From: Alphaproteobacteria bacterium
Lineage (GTDB): Bacteria; Pseudomonadota; Alphaproteobacteria; Rhodobacterales; Rhodobacteraceae
Direction of reading: 5' to 3'
Length of the DNA stretch: 64,000 bases
Assembly (NCBI GenBank): GCA_030427145.1
Contig: JAUHWT010000014.1
Span: forward strand, 87,335-151,334
The notes beneath the pieces were generated by a model that searched no databases, was not told the DNA's origin, and saw only the letters and a program-made list of their open reading frames with translations. The position numbers and the translations under genes were made by a program. Positions 1 through 8,512 of the stretch are shown here, in pieces. The first letter of the stretch is position 1, and each line of letters opens with the position of its first letter.

Positions 1-353
1 TTGTGTCGGGTGGCACGGACAACCATTGCATGCTCGTGGACCTGCGGCCAATGGGCGTAACGGGCAAGGCGGCCGAGAAGGCGCTGGGCCGGGCGCATAT
101 TACCTGTAACAAGAACGGCATTCCGTTTGACCCGGAAAAACCGTTTGTGACCTCCGGTATCCGGCTTGGAACGCCTGCGGGAACCACGCGCGGGTTTGGG
201 ACCGATGAGTTTACCGAGATCGGCAAGATGATCTGCGAGGTTATGGAAGGTCTGTCGAAGAACGGCGAGGCCGGAAATGCGGCGGTTGAGGAAGCCGTCA
301 AGGAACGTGCCGTGGCGCTGTGCCGTCAGTTCCCGATTTACGAAGGCATGTGA
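1..353 (+). CDS. glyA: serine hydroxymethyltransferase, C-terminal part
   Basis: This is the last 116 or so residues of serine hydroxymethyltransferase, the PLP enzyme that interconverts serine plus tetrahydrofolate with glycine plus methylene-tetrahydrofolate in the cytoplasm. The gene is cut by the left edge of the window; the frame is already open at base 3. Typical C-terminal SHMT segments are visible: SGGTDNH near the start, [10 protein letters not shown], then [10 protein letters not shown], the highly conserved [15 protein letters not shown], and a C-terminal helix ending in FPIYEGM. The PLP lysine lies upstream, outside the window. The frame ends normally at TGA, followed by a GC-rich hairpin. 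The family assignment is secure; nothing can be said about the missing N-terminal three quarters. Confidence 0.95.
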   Translation, partial: VSGGTDNHCMLVDLRPMGVTGKAAEKALGRAHITCNKNGIPFDPEKPFVTSGIRLGTPAGTTRGFGTDEFTEIGKMICEVMEGLSKNGEAGNAAVEEAVKERAVALCRQFPIYEGM

Positions 354-360
354 TTTAAGG

Positions 361-387
361 CCGGGTTGCGAAGTTTTCGCGGCCCGG
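361..387 (+). terminator. hairpin after glyA
   Basis: Twelve-base arms at 361-372 and 376-387 pair with two G-U wobbles around a 3-base loop, directly downstream of the glyA stop. There is no long T-run after it, so it is a probable rather than classical terminator. Confidence 0.5.
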
Positions 388-405
388 TTGCTCTCCCGGC
401 GTGTC

Positions 406-547
406 GGCACGACGCGCCATGCCCGACTTCCCCCACGGGAGGGCATCCCGGACGTCGGCAACCGCTCAATGGTACCAGCGCTTGTGTCGCTCCGCTACGT
501 GCAGGCGTGTTGAAGCCCACCCGAGGTCGGGCATGGCGCGTCGTGCC
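406..547. repeat. 22-bp perfect inverted repeat, arms 98 bp apart
   Basis: Bases 406-427 (GGCACGACGCGCCATGCCCG plus AC) and 526-547 are exact reverse complements. They lie in the 230-bp gene-free gap between glyA and the emfourin gene. The spacer contains no convincing ORF. It could be a degenerate MITE, a REP-like intergenic repeat or a long-range RNA hairpin; which of these cannot be told from one copy. Confidence 0.6.
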
Positions 548-583
548 TCGGGGCTGGGCAGGCTCTTCCGCTAATGCGGCAGA

Positions 584-871
584 CTACATCCCGTCGATCA
601 GATCGAGGAGTTCATCCGGGATGGCGTCTTCCTGGATTTGGAAGACGTGTTCCTGGCCCTGGTCGTCGGTGACGGAGATGGTGTAGAGCGCGAGGTCGGC
701 GGCGTTGGGGTTGCCGCCATCTAAACTTAGATTGGACAGGGCGTCGGGGTCGAAAGCGTCGCAGTAGGCCTGGCGCTTTTCCTCGGATGTGGCTGCGGTG
801 TCCATGTGGAGCTTTTTCGGTGGTGTGGTGACGCCGCCGAAGCCGCCGCTCGATACGATTTCAATAAGCAT
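584..871 (-). CDS. emfourin-like protealysin inhibitor
   Basis: A 95-residue acidic protein resembling emfourin (M4in), the small protein inhibitor of protealysin-type M4 metallopeptidases. The pattern MLIEIVSSGGFGG at the N-terminus, a middle helix, the strand LALYTISVTDDQGQEHVF and the ending IPDELLDLIDGM follow the known emfourin layout. It lies 51 bp downstream of an M4 peptidase gene on the same strand, the arrangement described for protealysin and emfourin. The start at 871 is chosen because family members begin with this hydrophobic strand and a GGCGGGA stretch lies upstream; an alternative start at 907 would add 12 residues. No signal peptide is visible, so it probably acts in the cytoplasm on the unsecreted enzyme. 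The inhibitory role is inferred from family and context. Confidence 0.75.
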   Translation of the reverse strand: MLIEIVSSGGFGGVTTPPKKLHMDTAATSEEKRQAYCDAFDPDALSNLSLDGGNPNAADLALYTISVTDDQGQEHVFQIQEDAIPDELLDLIDGM

Positions 872-922
872 TGCCGTACATCCCGCCGTTAGTGTCGTTC
901 CTGCCATTCCCTAGAGGTAGGG

Positions 923-2020
923 TCAGACCGCTATTCCGACAAGTCTCCAGGCCCGGCGAAGCATGAGGTATTCCCAGCTTCCGGTGCCGTGAATTTCGAT
1001 GGCGGCGTCCAGGGTTTCCGCGGCCCAGTCGCCGAAAGTGGCCATCGGGTTGTTGATCTGCTGCAGGGCGCGGTACCAGATCTGGCCCGGTTTTTCCCAG
1101 GATTTGCCGCCCACATACATACAGTAGAGATAGAAGGCGTGGTTGGGGATGCCGGAGTTGATATGGACGCCGCCATTGTCGGAGGTCGTGTCGACATAGA
1201 CATCCATGTGGAAGGGTTGCGGGTCCTGGCCCAGAAGGCTGTCGGAATAGGCGGTGCCGGGGGCTTTCATGGAGCGCAGGGCGACGCCGTTGATGTTGGG
1301 GCCGAGGATGCCCTTGCCCACCAGCCAGTCGGCCCCGTAGACATCCTGGTCCAGGTGGCGCTGCACGGTCATGGTGCCGAAGACGTCCGCGATGCTCTCG
1401 TTCAGGGCGCCGGACTGGCCTTGGTAGATCAGGCCGCCGGAGAACTGGACGACGCCGTGGAACATTTCGTGGCCGATGACGGACAGCTCGGTAAAGGTTT
1501 GAAATATCTCGCCATCCCCGTCGCCATAGGCCATCTGTTCGCCGTTCCAGAAGGCGTTGTTGTATTTGCTGCGGTGGTGGACGGTGGCTTTCAGCGGCAT
1601 GCCGTTGCCGTCGAGCGAGTTGCGGTTAAACTCGTGCGAGCAGAGGTCGAAGACGACGCCGGCGCCGTCATAGGCGCGGTCGACCTCCGGGTCGCCGGTG
1701 GGGTCCTGGCCCTCGGTGCGGACGGGGGTGCCGGGGAGGCTGGCCTTGTTGTCGCCATCGTAGATCTGACGGTCGCAGGTGTGTGTCCGGGTGTCCATGA
1801 AGGCCAGCGCAGAGGTGACGAAAGCGCCCTGGCGGCCGGCATTGGGGACCATGCCGCCGGAGGTGTGTTCGGCGCGTTCCTCCCGCACGGATTCGTTTTG
1901 TTTGAGCATGGATTTCGCCATTTTCTGCACACTCGTGTCTCCGCGCAGGGCCATCACGCGCAGCATGTGCGGCGGGATGATGCAGTTGACGGGATTGTGG
2001 CAGGGAGTGGGACCGCACAT
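923..2020 (-). CDS. M4 family metallopeptidase, protealysin-like
   Basis: A 365-residue zinc metallopeptidase of the thermolysin family (M4), protealysin group. The N-terminus carries the short protealysin-type propeptide with the CIIPPHMLR motif (residues about 13-21) instead of the long thermolysin propeptide, and no Sec signal is visible. The zinc site is complete: HEMFH at residues 184-188 and the third ligand E208 in NESIAD, followed by the late GGVHINSGIPN segment that carries the active-site histidine. The start at 2020 (MCGPTP) is preferred over one 15 codons upstream because the propeptide begins there. It is the upstream gene of a two-gene unit with the emfourin-like inhibitor. Enzymes of this group are linked to bacterial interactions or invasion in other genera; the role here is unknown. 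Confidence 0.88.
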   Translation of the reverse strand: MCGPTPCHNPVNCIIPPHMLRVMALRGDTSVQKMAKSMLKQNESVREERAEHTSGGMVPNAGRQGAFVTSALAFMDTRTHTCDRQIYDGDNKASLPGTPVRTEGQDPTGDPEVDRAYDGAGVVFDLCSHEFNRNSLDGNGMPLKATVHHRSKYNNAFWNGEQMAYGDGDGEIFQTFTELSVIGHEMFHGVVQFSGGLIYQGQSGALNESIADVFGTMTVQRHLDQDVYGADWLVGKGILGPNINGVALRSMKAPGTAYSDSLLGQDPQPFHMDVYVDTTSDNGGVHINSGIPNHAFYLYCMYVGGKSWEKPGQIWYRALQQINNPMATFGDWAAETLDAAIEIHGTGSWEYLMLRRAWRLVGIAV

Positions 2021-2094
2021 GAAATGACCTCCGAAAACCCGGGAAATAATGGTTAACGGTAGCACGAAACGGCCGTTGTTACGACTTTTTCCGT

Positions 2095-2436
2095 CTATCG
2101 CGCCGGTGGTTTGGGTGTCGGGTCGTCGCCGTCGATGGTGGTAATGCGGTTCGGGGAGGTGGCGCAGGACCAGCGTTTGCCGAACAGCCGCACGCAGTTA
2201 TGGACGCTGGGGTTGGACACCGGCGGGCGCGGCACGGGGCGCAGCTCGTCGGGCAGTACACGCTGGTTCAACAGCCGGTCAGCGGCGGGCGGTCGGGGTG
2301 TGCCGGAGGGATCAAGGTTGCCGATGGAGGGCATGGCCTGGCGCTGAAACGGGTTTTGGGCGCGGGCCTGGTCCACGGAAAGCGGCATGCCAAGCGTGGT
2401 GGCAAGGATCAGGGATGTCAGGCGGGTGCGGATCAT
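2095..2436 (-). CDS. small secreted hypothetical protein
   Basis: A 113-residue protein with a probable Sec signal peptide: MIRTRL, a hydrophobic stretch to about residue 20 and a likely cut after ARA. The mature part is rich in Pro and Arg (for example TPRPPAADR and PRPPVSNP) and has one Cys pair (VHNCVRLF and WSCATS) that could form a disulfide. No family is recognised. The ATG at 2436 is chosen over a GTG two codons upstream. It sits upstream of the M4 peptidase on the same strand but with about 75 bp between them, so co-transcription is possible, not certain. A competing plus-strand frame over the same DNA lacks a signal peptide and looks like a shadow. Confidence 0.5.
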   Translation of the reverse strand: MIRTRLTSLILATTLGMPLSVDQARAQNPFQRQAMPSIGNLDPSGTPRPPAADRLLNQRVLPDELRPVPRPPVSNPSVHNCVRLFGKRWSCATSPNRITTIDGDDPTPKPPAR

Positions 2437-2560
2437 GGTCACGGGTGCAAGCCTATCGCCAGGAGCGGTGTGTGTCCATTGCGGCGCATTGTGCGCGGCG
2501 GCATATTTGGCTAATGCAGCGGCGTGGCCCCGTGCGGGGCGCCAGGGAGAGAGCGGGAAG

Positions 2561-3625
2561 ATGGTATCACCAAAACGTCAGGCGATGATCTGGGGCGTCT
2601 GCTTTATCCTGTTTGCGCTCATGCTGTGGTTTTTGGGCGAGACGCTTCTGCCGTTCATGCTCGGCGCGGCGATTGCGTATTTCCTTGATCCCGTCGCGGA
2701 CCGGCTGGAGGCCATGGGGCTGAGCCGGCTGATGTCGACGGTTCTGATCGCTTTTGGGGCGGTTATCCTTTTTGTTCTGGTCATGGTGCTGATCGTTCCG
2801 GCGATGGTCGGCCAGATTGGCGATCTGGTGGAGGCCTTCCCTGGGCTCGTGCAGAGTGCGCAGGAGTTCCTGATCGCCAGGGTACCCGGCATTGATGGCG
2901 AGGATGGCATGCTGCAGCGCGGGCTGGCCACGGTGCAGGAGCATATCAGCCAGGTTGGACCAGAGCTGATTAACACGGCGCTGGCATCGTCGCTGGCGGT
3001 GGTGGATTTCGTCGTATTGCTGGTCGTGGCGCCGGTGGTGGCGTTTTACCTGCTGCTGGACTGGGACCGGATGGTGGAGCGGATTGATGAACTGCTGCCG
3101 CGGGAACACGCGCCGACAATCCGGAGGCTGGCCAAGGACATCGACCGGGTGCTGGCCGGGTTTGTGCGCGGGCAGGTGACCGTGTGTCTTATTTTGGGTA
3201 CGTTTTACGCGATTGGTCTGACGCTTATCGGGCTTCCTTACGGGTTTTTGGTGGGGATGGTCGCGGGGCTTTTGTCGTTCATTCCCTATGTCGGTTCGCT
3301 CACGGGCGGGATCCTGTCGATCGGGATCGCGGTGTTTTCGTTCTGGGAGACGCCGGTCTGGATTGCGGCCACGGTGGCGATTTTTGCGTTTGGTCAGTTC
3401 TTTGAGGGCAACATCCTGTCGCCGAAGCTGATCGGTAAGTCGGTGGGCCTGCATCCGGTGCTGCTGATCCTGGCTCTGGCGGTGTTTGGCAGCCTGTTTG
3501 GCTTTGCCGGTATGCTGGTGGCCGTGCCCGTTGCGGCGGCGCTGGGCGTGCTGGGGCGGTTCCTGGTGGGACAGTATCAGCAGAGCCCGCTCTACATGGG
3601 GCGTGACCCGTATTTAGGGGACTGA
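2561..3625 (+). CDS. AI-2E family transporter (PerM-like permease)
   Basis: A 354-residue polytopic inner-membrane protein of the AI-2E/PerM permease family. N-terminal membrane segments (residues about 5-60) lead to a soluble stretch with LVEAFPGLVQSAQEF, then further membrane segments with the family-typical LIGLPYGFLVGMVAGLLSFI and GNILSPKLIGKSVGLHPV. Members include an autoinducer-2 exporter, but many have other substrates, so the substrate here is unknown. The ATG at 2561 is preceded by a good GGGAGAG ribosome site and starts at the natural N-terminus; a longer upstream frame is not supported. It ends 4 bp before the Hda-like gene, with which it probably forms an operon. Confidence 0.88.
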   Translation: MVSPKRQAMIWGVCFILFALMLWFLGETLLPFMLGAAIAYFLDPVADRLEAMGLSRLMSTVLIAFGAVILFVLVMVLIVPAMVGQIGDLVEAFPGLVQSAQEFLIARVPGIDGEDGMLQRGLATVQEHISQVGPELINTALASSLAVVDFVVLLVVAPVVAFYLLLDWDRMVERIDELLPREHAPTIRRLAKDIDRVLAGFVRGQVTVCLILGTFYAIGLTLIGLPYGFLVGMVAGLLSFIPYVGSLTGGILSIGIAVFSFWETPVWIAATVAIFAFGQFFEGNILSPKLIGKSVGLHPVLLILALAVFGSLFGFAGMLVAVPVAAALGVLGRFLVGQYQQSPLYMGRDPYLGD

Positions 3626-3629
3626 GGCG

Positions 3630-4319
3630 GTGGTAACTGCCCGACAGCTGGCGTTTGATCTGCCGGTTCGGCCGGCGCTGGGGCGGTCGGATTATTTCGT
3701 TTCGCCCACCAACAAGCTGGCCCTCGCACAGATCGACACCTGGCCCGCCTGGCCCGAGGGGCGCATGGCGCTGGCCGGACCGGCCGGGTCGGGGAAAACC
3801 CATCTGGCGCATGTGTGGGCGGCGGAAGCGGGGGCGCGGATCCTGCATGTCGATGATCTGGATGGCCTGTCGCTGGAGGCGGTGGCGGGTGACGCGAATT
3901 TCGTTTTGGAGGATGCGGACGGGGTCGCCGGGCGGGGCGGGCGGCAGGAGGTCCTGTTTCACCTCTGCAACCATCTGCGCGCCAATGGCGGGTCGCTCCT
4001 TCTGACGGCGCGGGAGGCGCCCGGGGAGTGGGGGCTGACCCTTCCCGACCTGGAAAGCCGTTTGCGGGTGGCGGGGGTTGCGTGGCTTACGCCGCCGGAT
4101 GATGCGTTGCTGGCGGCGGTTCTGGTCAAGCTGTTTGCGGATCGACAGGTTGAGGTGGCCCCGGAGCTGATCCGGTATCTGGTGCCGCGCATGGACCGCT
4201 CGATTGCCGCAGCCGAGAGCCTGGTGGCGGCGCTGGACCGGCGGGCGCTGGAGCTGAAACGGCCGGTGAACGTGTATCTGGCCTCCGAGTTTTTGCGGGC
4301 GGGAGATGGGGCGGGCTGA
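3630..4319 (+). CDS. hdaA: DnaA-related regulatory protein Hda/HdaA
   Basis: A 229-residue AAA+ protein homologous to the ATPase domain of DnaA but lacking the DNA-binding domain IV, the hallmark of Hda/HdaA. Hda works with the loaded beta clamp to stimulate ATP hydrolysis by DnaA and so prevents re-initiation of replication. Seen here: an N-terminal QLAFDLP segment (residues 6-12) matching the clamp-binding motif, Walker A GPAGSGKT (50-57), a degenerate Walker B FVLEDAD (91-97), and the lid region with the SIAAAESLVAALD helix. It starts with GTG 4 bp after the permease gene. The same gene next to ppk is seen in other Alphaproteobacteria. The protein could also be called DnaA-like; function as a replication brake is inferred from the family. 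Confidence 0.87.
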   Translation: MVTARQLAFDLPVRPALGRSDYFVSPTNKLALAQIDTWPAWPEGRMALAGPAGSGKTHLAHVWAAEAGARILHVDDLDGLSLEAVAGDANFVLEDADGVAGRGGRQEVLFHLCNHLRANGGSLLLTAREAPGEWGLTLPDLESRLRVAGVAWLTPPDDALLAAVLVKLFADRQVEVAPELIRYLVPRMDRSIAAAESLVAALDRRALELKRPVNVYLASEFLRAGDGAG

Positions 4320-4431
4320 CGTTTATTTGGCCTGGGCGACCCAGGAGGTTGGGCCTGATCCGGGGGCCTTACGGGAATTGATTGACGGTGCGGCGGAATT
4401 TTGTCCGGAATGCGTTCGTAATTGGAGGAAT

Positions 4432-4449
4432 TTGTCGTAAAACCGTGTT
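4432..4449 (+). promoter_or_regulatory. possible PhoB box upstream of ppk
   Basis: TTGTCGT-AAAA-CCGTGTT, 43 bp before the ppk start, has the 7-4-7 layout of a Pho box (CTGTCAT-AAAT-CTGTCAT) but matches only 5 of 7 and 4 of 7 bases in the two repeats. ppk is a phosphate-regulon gene in several bacteria, which is why this weak match is noted. Confidence 0.25.
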
Positions 4450-4491
4450 GGAAACCCCATATACAGACGGGGAATTTTGAATAGAGGCACC

Positions 4492-6759
4492 ATGGAAGAC
4501 GCAACCGCCACCGAAGTCAAACCGGAGACCCAGACCCCGGACGCCACCGAAACGCTACCGGTTCTGGCGGATTTTCTGAATCATCCGGCTCCGGCGGGGC
4601 GCGATGTGCCTGGGCTCGACATCAGCGGACTGGACCGGTTCATCAATCGTGAACTGAGCTGGCTCGGGTTTAACTGGCGGGTGATGTCGGAAGCGGAGAA
4701 CCCGAAGGTGCCGCTTTTGGAACGTGTGCGGTTTCTCGCGATTTCGGGTGCCAACCTCGATGAGTTTTACACGGTGCGTGTGGCCGGTCTGCGGGCCATG
4801 GTGCGGCAGGGATCGCAGTCGACCAGTATTGATGGGCTGAGCCCGAACAGTCAGTTGCAGAAGATCGAGTCGGAAGCCCGGCGTCTGATGGCGCGTCAGC
4901 AGGCGGCCTGGAAGGAGATTCAGCATCTTTTGCGGGCGGAGGGGATTGAGATCCTCGGGCCGTCGGACCTGCGCAAGGTCGATATGGAGGGGCTCGAGAC
5001 CTATTTCTTCGAGCAGGTTTTCCCGATCCTGACGCCTCTGGCGATTGACCCGGCGCACCCGTTCCCGTTTATCCCGAGCGGCGGGTTTGCCATGGCGCTG
5101 AAACTGCGCCGGGATTCGACGGGTCGTGATCTGGATGCTCTGCTGCCGGTGCCCGCACAGGTCGAGCGGTTTATCAGTCTTCCCGACGGGCCGCAGGGAC
5201 AGGTGCGCCTGTTGCCGCTGGAGGGTCTGCTGGAGGTTTTTGTCGACCGGCTGTTCCCGGGTTACAGCATGTTGGGCAGTTGTGCCTTCCGTGTGCTGCG
5301 CGACAGCGATCTGGAGGTTGAGGAAGAGGCCGAGGACCTGGTGCGGGAGTTTGAGACCGCACTGAAGCGCCGCCGTCGTGGCGACGTGATGCGGCTGAAG
5401 ATGACGGCGGATGCACCGGATGACCTGAGCCAGTTGGTTGTAAGCTCGCTGGGTGTGGCCCAGGACGAGGTTGTGGAAATTCCTGGCATCATCGGTATTG
5501 CCAACCTCTCGGCGCTCTGCCGGATTGACCGACCGGATCTGCTTTGGAAGCCGTTCACGCCGCGTGTGCCGGAGCGGGTGCAGGACTTTGAGGGCGACAT
5601 TTTTGCGGCGATCCAGCAAAAGGACATGCTGCTGCATCATCCCTATGAGACCTTTGACACTGTTGTTCAGTTCCTGCAGCAGGCCGCGCGCGATCCGAAT
5701 GTGGTGGCGATCAAACAGACGCTTTACCGGACCAGCCGGGACAGCCCGATTGTGGCCGCACTCTGCGAAGCGGCCGAGGATGGCAAGTCGGTCACGGCGC
5801 TGGTTGAGTTGAAGGCGCGTTTTGACGAGGCGGCCAACATCCGGCAGTCGCGGCGTCTGGAGCGGGCGGGTGTTCAGGTGGTCTATGGGTTTGTGGACTG
5901 GAAAACCCACGCGAAGATTTCGACCGTGGTGCGCCGCGAGGGCAATGAGCTGGTGACTTACAGCCATTTCGGCACGGGCAACTATCATCCGGGCACGGCG
6001 AACATTTACACAGACCTGTCGCTCTTTACCTGTGACAAGGCCATGGGGATCGATGCGACGCGGGTGTTCAACTACGTGACCGGCTATGTGAAACCCGAGA
6101 ACCTCGAGGCGCTGGCGATTTCGCCGCACATGATCAAGCCGCGTATCCTAGAGAGCCTCAAGGAGGAGATCGCCCACGCGAAGGCAGGACGTCCGGCGCA
6201 GGTCTGGGTTAAGGTCAACGCGATTACCGAACCGGAAGTGATCGACGCGCTCTATGAGGCCAGCCAGGCCGGTGTGAAGATCGACATGGTGGTGCGCGGG
6301 ATCTGTTCGCTGCGGGCCGGGGTAAAGGGGCTGAGTGAAAACATCCGGGTGAAATCCATCATTGGCCGGTTCCTGGAGCACAGCCGCATTGCCTGTTTCG
6401 GCAATGGTCACGGGCTGCCGTCGCCGGAGGCGCGGGTTTATATCAGCTCCGCGGACTGGATGGAGCGGAACCTGAACCGGCGGATCGAGACTCTGGTCGA
6501 AATTACCAACCCGACCGTTCATGCGCAGATTCTCGATCAGATCATGGCCGCGAACATGCATGACATTGCCCAGAGCTGGGTCGCGCAGCCGGATGGAAGT
6601 TTCGCACGGGATACCGGCAACACGGACCCGAACCCGTTCAGCTGTCACAGTTTCTTCATGGAGAACCCGTCGCTTTCGGGCCGGGGCCGTGTGGGTGCGC
6701 AGGACGTGCATGACCTGATTTCCGGCCGCAAACGTGTTGGAGACATGACGAGCGGTTGA
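4492..6759 (+). CDS. ppk: polyphosphate kinase 1
   Basis: A 755-residue PPK1, which reversibly transfers the gamma phosphate of ATP to inorganic polyphosphate. The N-terminal domain has FINRELSWLGFNWRV and the conserved NLDEFYTVRVAGL. The two phospholipase-D-like catalytic domains follow, with the autophosphorylated histidine at H473 in KTHAKIST, then SHFGTGNYHPGTA, and a second conserved histidine at H640 in FGNGHGL. Length and motif order match the usual family. The ATG at 4492 has AGAGG 5 bp upstream; a TTG five codons earlier is less likely. ppx follows on the same strand, so synthesis and breakdown of polyphosphate are encoded together. A perfect hairpin lies between the two genes. Confidence 0.97.
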   Translation: MEDATATEVKPETQTPDATETLPVLADFLNHPAPAGRDVPGLDISGLDRFINRELSWLGFNWRVMSEAENPKVPLLERVRFLAISGANLDEFYTVRVAGLRAMVRQGSQSTSIDGLSPNSQLQKIESEARRLMARQQAAWKEIQHLLRAEGIEILGPSDLRKVDMEGLETYFFEQVFPILTPLAIDPAHPFPFIPSGGFAMALKLRRDSTGRDLDALLPVPAQVERFISLPDGPQGQVRLLPLEGLLEVFVDRLFPGYSMLGSCAFRVLRDSDLEVEEEAEDLVREFETALKRRRRGDVMRLKMTADAPDDLSQLVVSSLGVAQDEVVEIPGIIGIANLSALCRIDRPDLLWKPFTPRVPERVQDFEGDIFAAIQQKDMLLHHPYETFDTVVQFLQQAARDPNVVAIKQTLYRTSRDSPIVAALCEAAEDGKSVTALVELKARFDEAANIRQSRRLERAGVQVVYGFVDWKTHAKISTVVRREGNELVTYSHFGTGNYHPGTANIYTDLSLFTCDKAMGIDATRVFNYVTGYVKPENLEALAISPHMIKPRILESLKEEIAHAKAGRPAQVWVKVNAITEPEVIDALYEASQAGVKIDMVVRGICSLRAGVKGLSENIRVKSIIGRFLEHSRIACFGNGHGLPSPEARVYISSADWMERNLNRRIETLVEITNPTVHAQILDQIMAANMHDIAQSWVAQPDGSFARDTGNTDPNPFSCHSFFMENPSLSGRGRVGAQDVHDLISGRKRVGDMTSG

Positions 6760-6770
6760 TGCCTTCAGGC

Positions 6771-6802
6771 CGGGTCGGCGGGCGAAATTAGCCGCCGACC
6801 CG
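6771..6802 (+). terminator. strong hairpin between ppk and ppx
   Basis: Perfect 11-bp arms (CGGGTCGGCGG at 6771-6781, complement at 6792-6802) with a 10-base loop start 11 bp after the ppk stop. There is no U-tract, so it may be a transcript-end or processing hairpin rather than a full terminator. Confidence 0.5.
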
Positions 6803-6805
6803 CGA

Positions 6806-6833
6806 TTGACCTTATGAAAATCTGCTGTAGTGT
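6806..6833 (+). promoter_or_regulatory. weak candidate promoter for ppx
   Basis: TTGACC at 6806-6811 and TAGTGT at 6828-6833 are spaced 16 bp and lie after the ppk hairpin and 34 bp before the ppx start. The -35 matches 5 of 6 consensus bases, the -10 only 3 of 6. Confidence 0.25.
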
Positions 6834-6867
6834 CCGCCCGGTCTGCTGAGAAGGCTGGGGAGCAGAA

Positions 6868-8397
6868 GTGACGTCATCGATTTTCGCTGCGGGGAAATTT
6901 CCTGGTTTGGATATAGAGGAAGCGGCGAAAGCCCGGCTGAGCCGGATCGGCGTGATTGACGTTGGCTCAAACTCCGTGCGCATGGTCGTGTTTGACGGCA
7001 TGGCGCGCAGCCCGGCGTATTTTTTCAACGAGAAACTTTTGTGCGGTCTCGGTGCTGGTCTGAGCGAAACCGGCCGGCTGAACCCCGAGGGCTGGACGAA
7101 AGCCCTGGCCGCAATGCACCGGTTCACGGCTCTGGCCGCGCGGATGGAACTGTCGGGACTGATCGCAGTCGCCACGGCCGCGGTGCGGGATGCGAAGGAC
7201 GGTCCGGATTTTTGCGACGCGGTGGAGCGTGAAACGGGTCTGCCCATTCATGTTGCCAGCGGTGACGAGGAGGCGCGGCTGGCCGCCAACGGCGTGATGC
7301 TGGGCTGGCCGAAGGCCAAGGGGCTGGTGAGCGACATGGGCGGGTCGTCCATGGAACTGGCGGCGATTGACGAGGGCGAGATACTGAACTGCGGCACGAC
7401 GCCGCTGGGGCCGCTCAAACTCAATGACATCCCGGAGATGGACAAGCGGCAGAAATTCATCCGCAAGAAGATCAAGGCGCTCTACAGCGAGTTTGATGGC
7501 AAGGTCGGGCGGCTGTTCCTGGTGGGCGGGTCATGGCGTGCGATTGCGCGGATGGACATGGTGCGCACCGGCTATCCCCTGTCGGTGCTGCATGGTTACA
7601 GCCCGCCGATTGAGCAGCTTCAGGAGACACTGGATTGGCTGCCCGATCAGGACGTGAAGGAGATGTCGAACAATTCCGGTACCTCCGTGGCGCGTCTGTC
7701 CCTGGTGCCGACGGTGGCGCCGGTGTTGAGCGAACTGATCAGGCAGACAAACCCGGAGCGGGTTGTGGTTTCGGCCTATGGTCTGCGGGAAGGGCTTTTG
7801 TACCGGCAGATGCCGGGCACGATGCGGGCGATGGATCCGCTGATCGAGGTCAGCCGGCACATGGAGCAGAGCCAGGCGCGGATGCCGGGTTTTGGCGATA
7901 CGCTCTATGAGTGGATCAAGCCGTTATTCCCCGATGCCGATGAGTGCTTTCTGCGCCTGGTGCGGGCCGGGTGTCTGATACATGACGTGAACTGGCGGGG
8001 GCATCCGGACTTCCGGGCGGAGCTGTGTTTTGCGTCCGTGACGCGTGCGAACATCTCCGGGATCAACCACAGTGAGCGGGTGTTCCTGGGGCTGTCGCTG
8101 CTCAAGCGCTACAAGGCCAAGGCCCCGGAAGGGGTGGTCGAGGCCTATGAGAAACTTCTGCAGGGCGACCAGTTGGCAAAGTCGGATATTCTTGGCCGAG
8201 CCATGCGTCTGGGGGCCATGTTATCGGGGTCCGCGATCGGTGTCTTGGAAAATACCGAGCTGAAACTGACGAAGGATCAACTGATTCTCACGCTTCGGGA
8301 CAACGCCCGGGAATGCTTCGGTAATTCGGTTGAGCGGCGTCTGCACTCCCTGGCGCAGTGCCTCAACGTGACGGGAAAAATCGTTCTAGACGAGTGA
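6868..8397 (+). CDS. ppx: exopolyphosphatase (Ppx/GppA family)
   Basis: A 509-residue Ppx/GppA phosphatase, which removes terminal phosphates from polyphosphate or hydrolyses pppGpp. It carries the ASKHA-fold nucleotide-binding loops: IGVIDVGSNSVRMVVFD near residue 32, ATAAVRDAKDG, a catalytic-acid region GDEEARLAANG and the glycine-rich SDMGGSSMELA. The C-terminal part (NHSERVFLGLSLLKRY and after) is the HD-like helical domain of long Ppx proteins. The GTG at 6868 follows GGGGAGCAG. Position directly after ppk supports exopolyphosphatase rather than GppA, but the two activities cannot be separated from sequence. A clear hairpin terminator follows 85 bp after the stop. Confidence 0.92.
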   Translation: MTSSIFAAGKFPGLDIEEAAKARLSRIGVIDVGSNSVRMVVFDGMARSPAYFFNEKLLCGLGAGLSETGRLNPEGWTKALAAMHRFTALAARMELSGLIAVATAAVRDAKDGPDFCDAVERETGLPIHVASGDEEARLAANGVMLGWPKAKGLVSDMGGSSMELAAIDEGEILNCGTTPLGPLKLNDIPEMDKRQKFIRKKIKALYSEFDGKVGRLFLVGGSWRAIARMDMVRTGYPLSVLHGYSPPIEQLQETLDWLPDQDVKEMSNNSGTSVARLSLVPTVAPVLSELIRQTNPERVVVSAYGLREGLLYRQMPGTMRAMDPLIEVSRHMEQSQARMPGFGDTLYEWIKPLFPDADECFLRLVRAGCLIHDVNWRGHPDFRAELCFASVTRANISGINHSERVFLGLSLLKRYKAKAPEGVVEAYEKLLQGDQLAKSDILGRAMRLGAMLSGSAIGVLENTELKLTKDQLILTLRDNARECFGNSVERRLHSLAQCLNVTGKIVLDE

Positions 8398-8481
8398 CTT
8401 GCGGTCAATACAACCTGCGGTTTTGTCAATTCACATTAATGTCACAATGTAAGTGCCTGATTAGGGATTGCTTTAACGAAA

Positions 8482-8509
8482 AAAGCGACCTGCCGGTGCA
8501 GGTCGCTTT
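8482..8509 (+). terminator. rho-independent terminator after ppx
   Basis: Perfect 12-bp stem (8482-8493 with 8498-8509) around the loop CGGT. The right arm ends in TTT and the left arm begins after A-rich sequence, so it could work in both directions. It closes the ppk-ppx unit. Confidence 0.85.
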
Positions 8510-8512
8510 AAT

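Noticed and set aside
989..2056. Long plus-strand frame opposite the M4 peptidase
   Set aside because: It is low-complexity, Val/Gly/Ala-rich, and the opposite strand encodes an M4 enzyme with a complete zinc site.
4555..6129. 524-codon minus-strand frame opposite ppk
   Set aside because: No family features, His/Arg/Gln-rich, full overlap with ppk.
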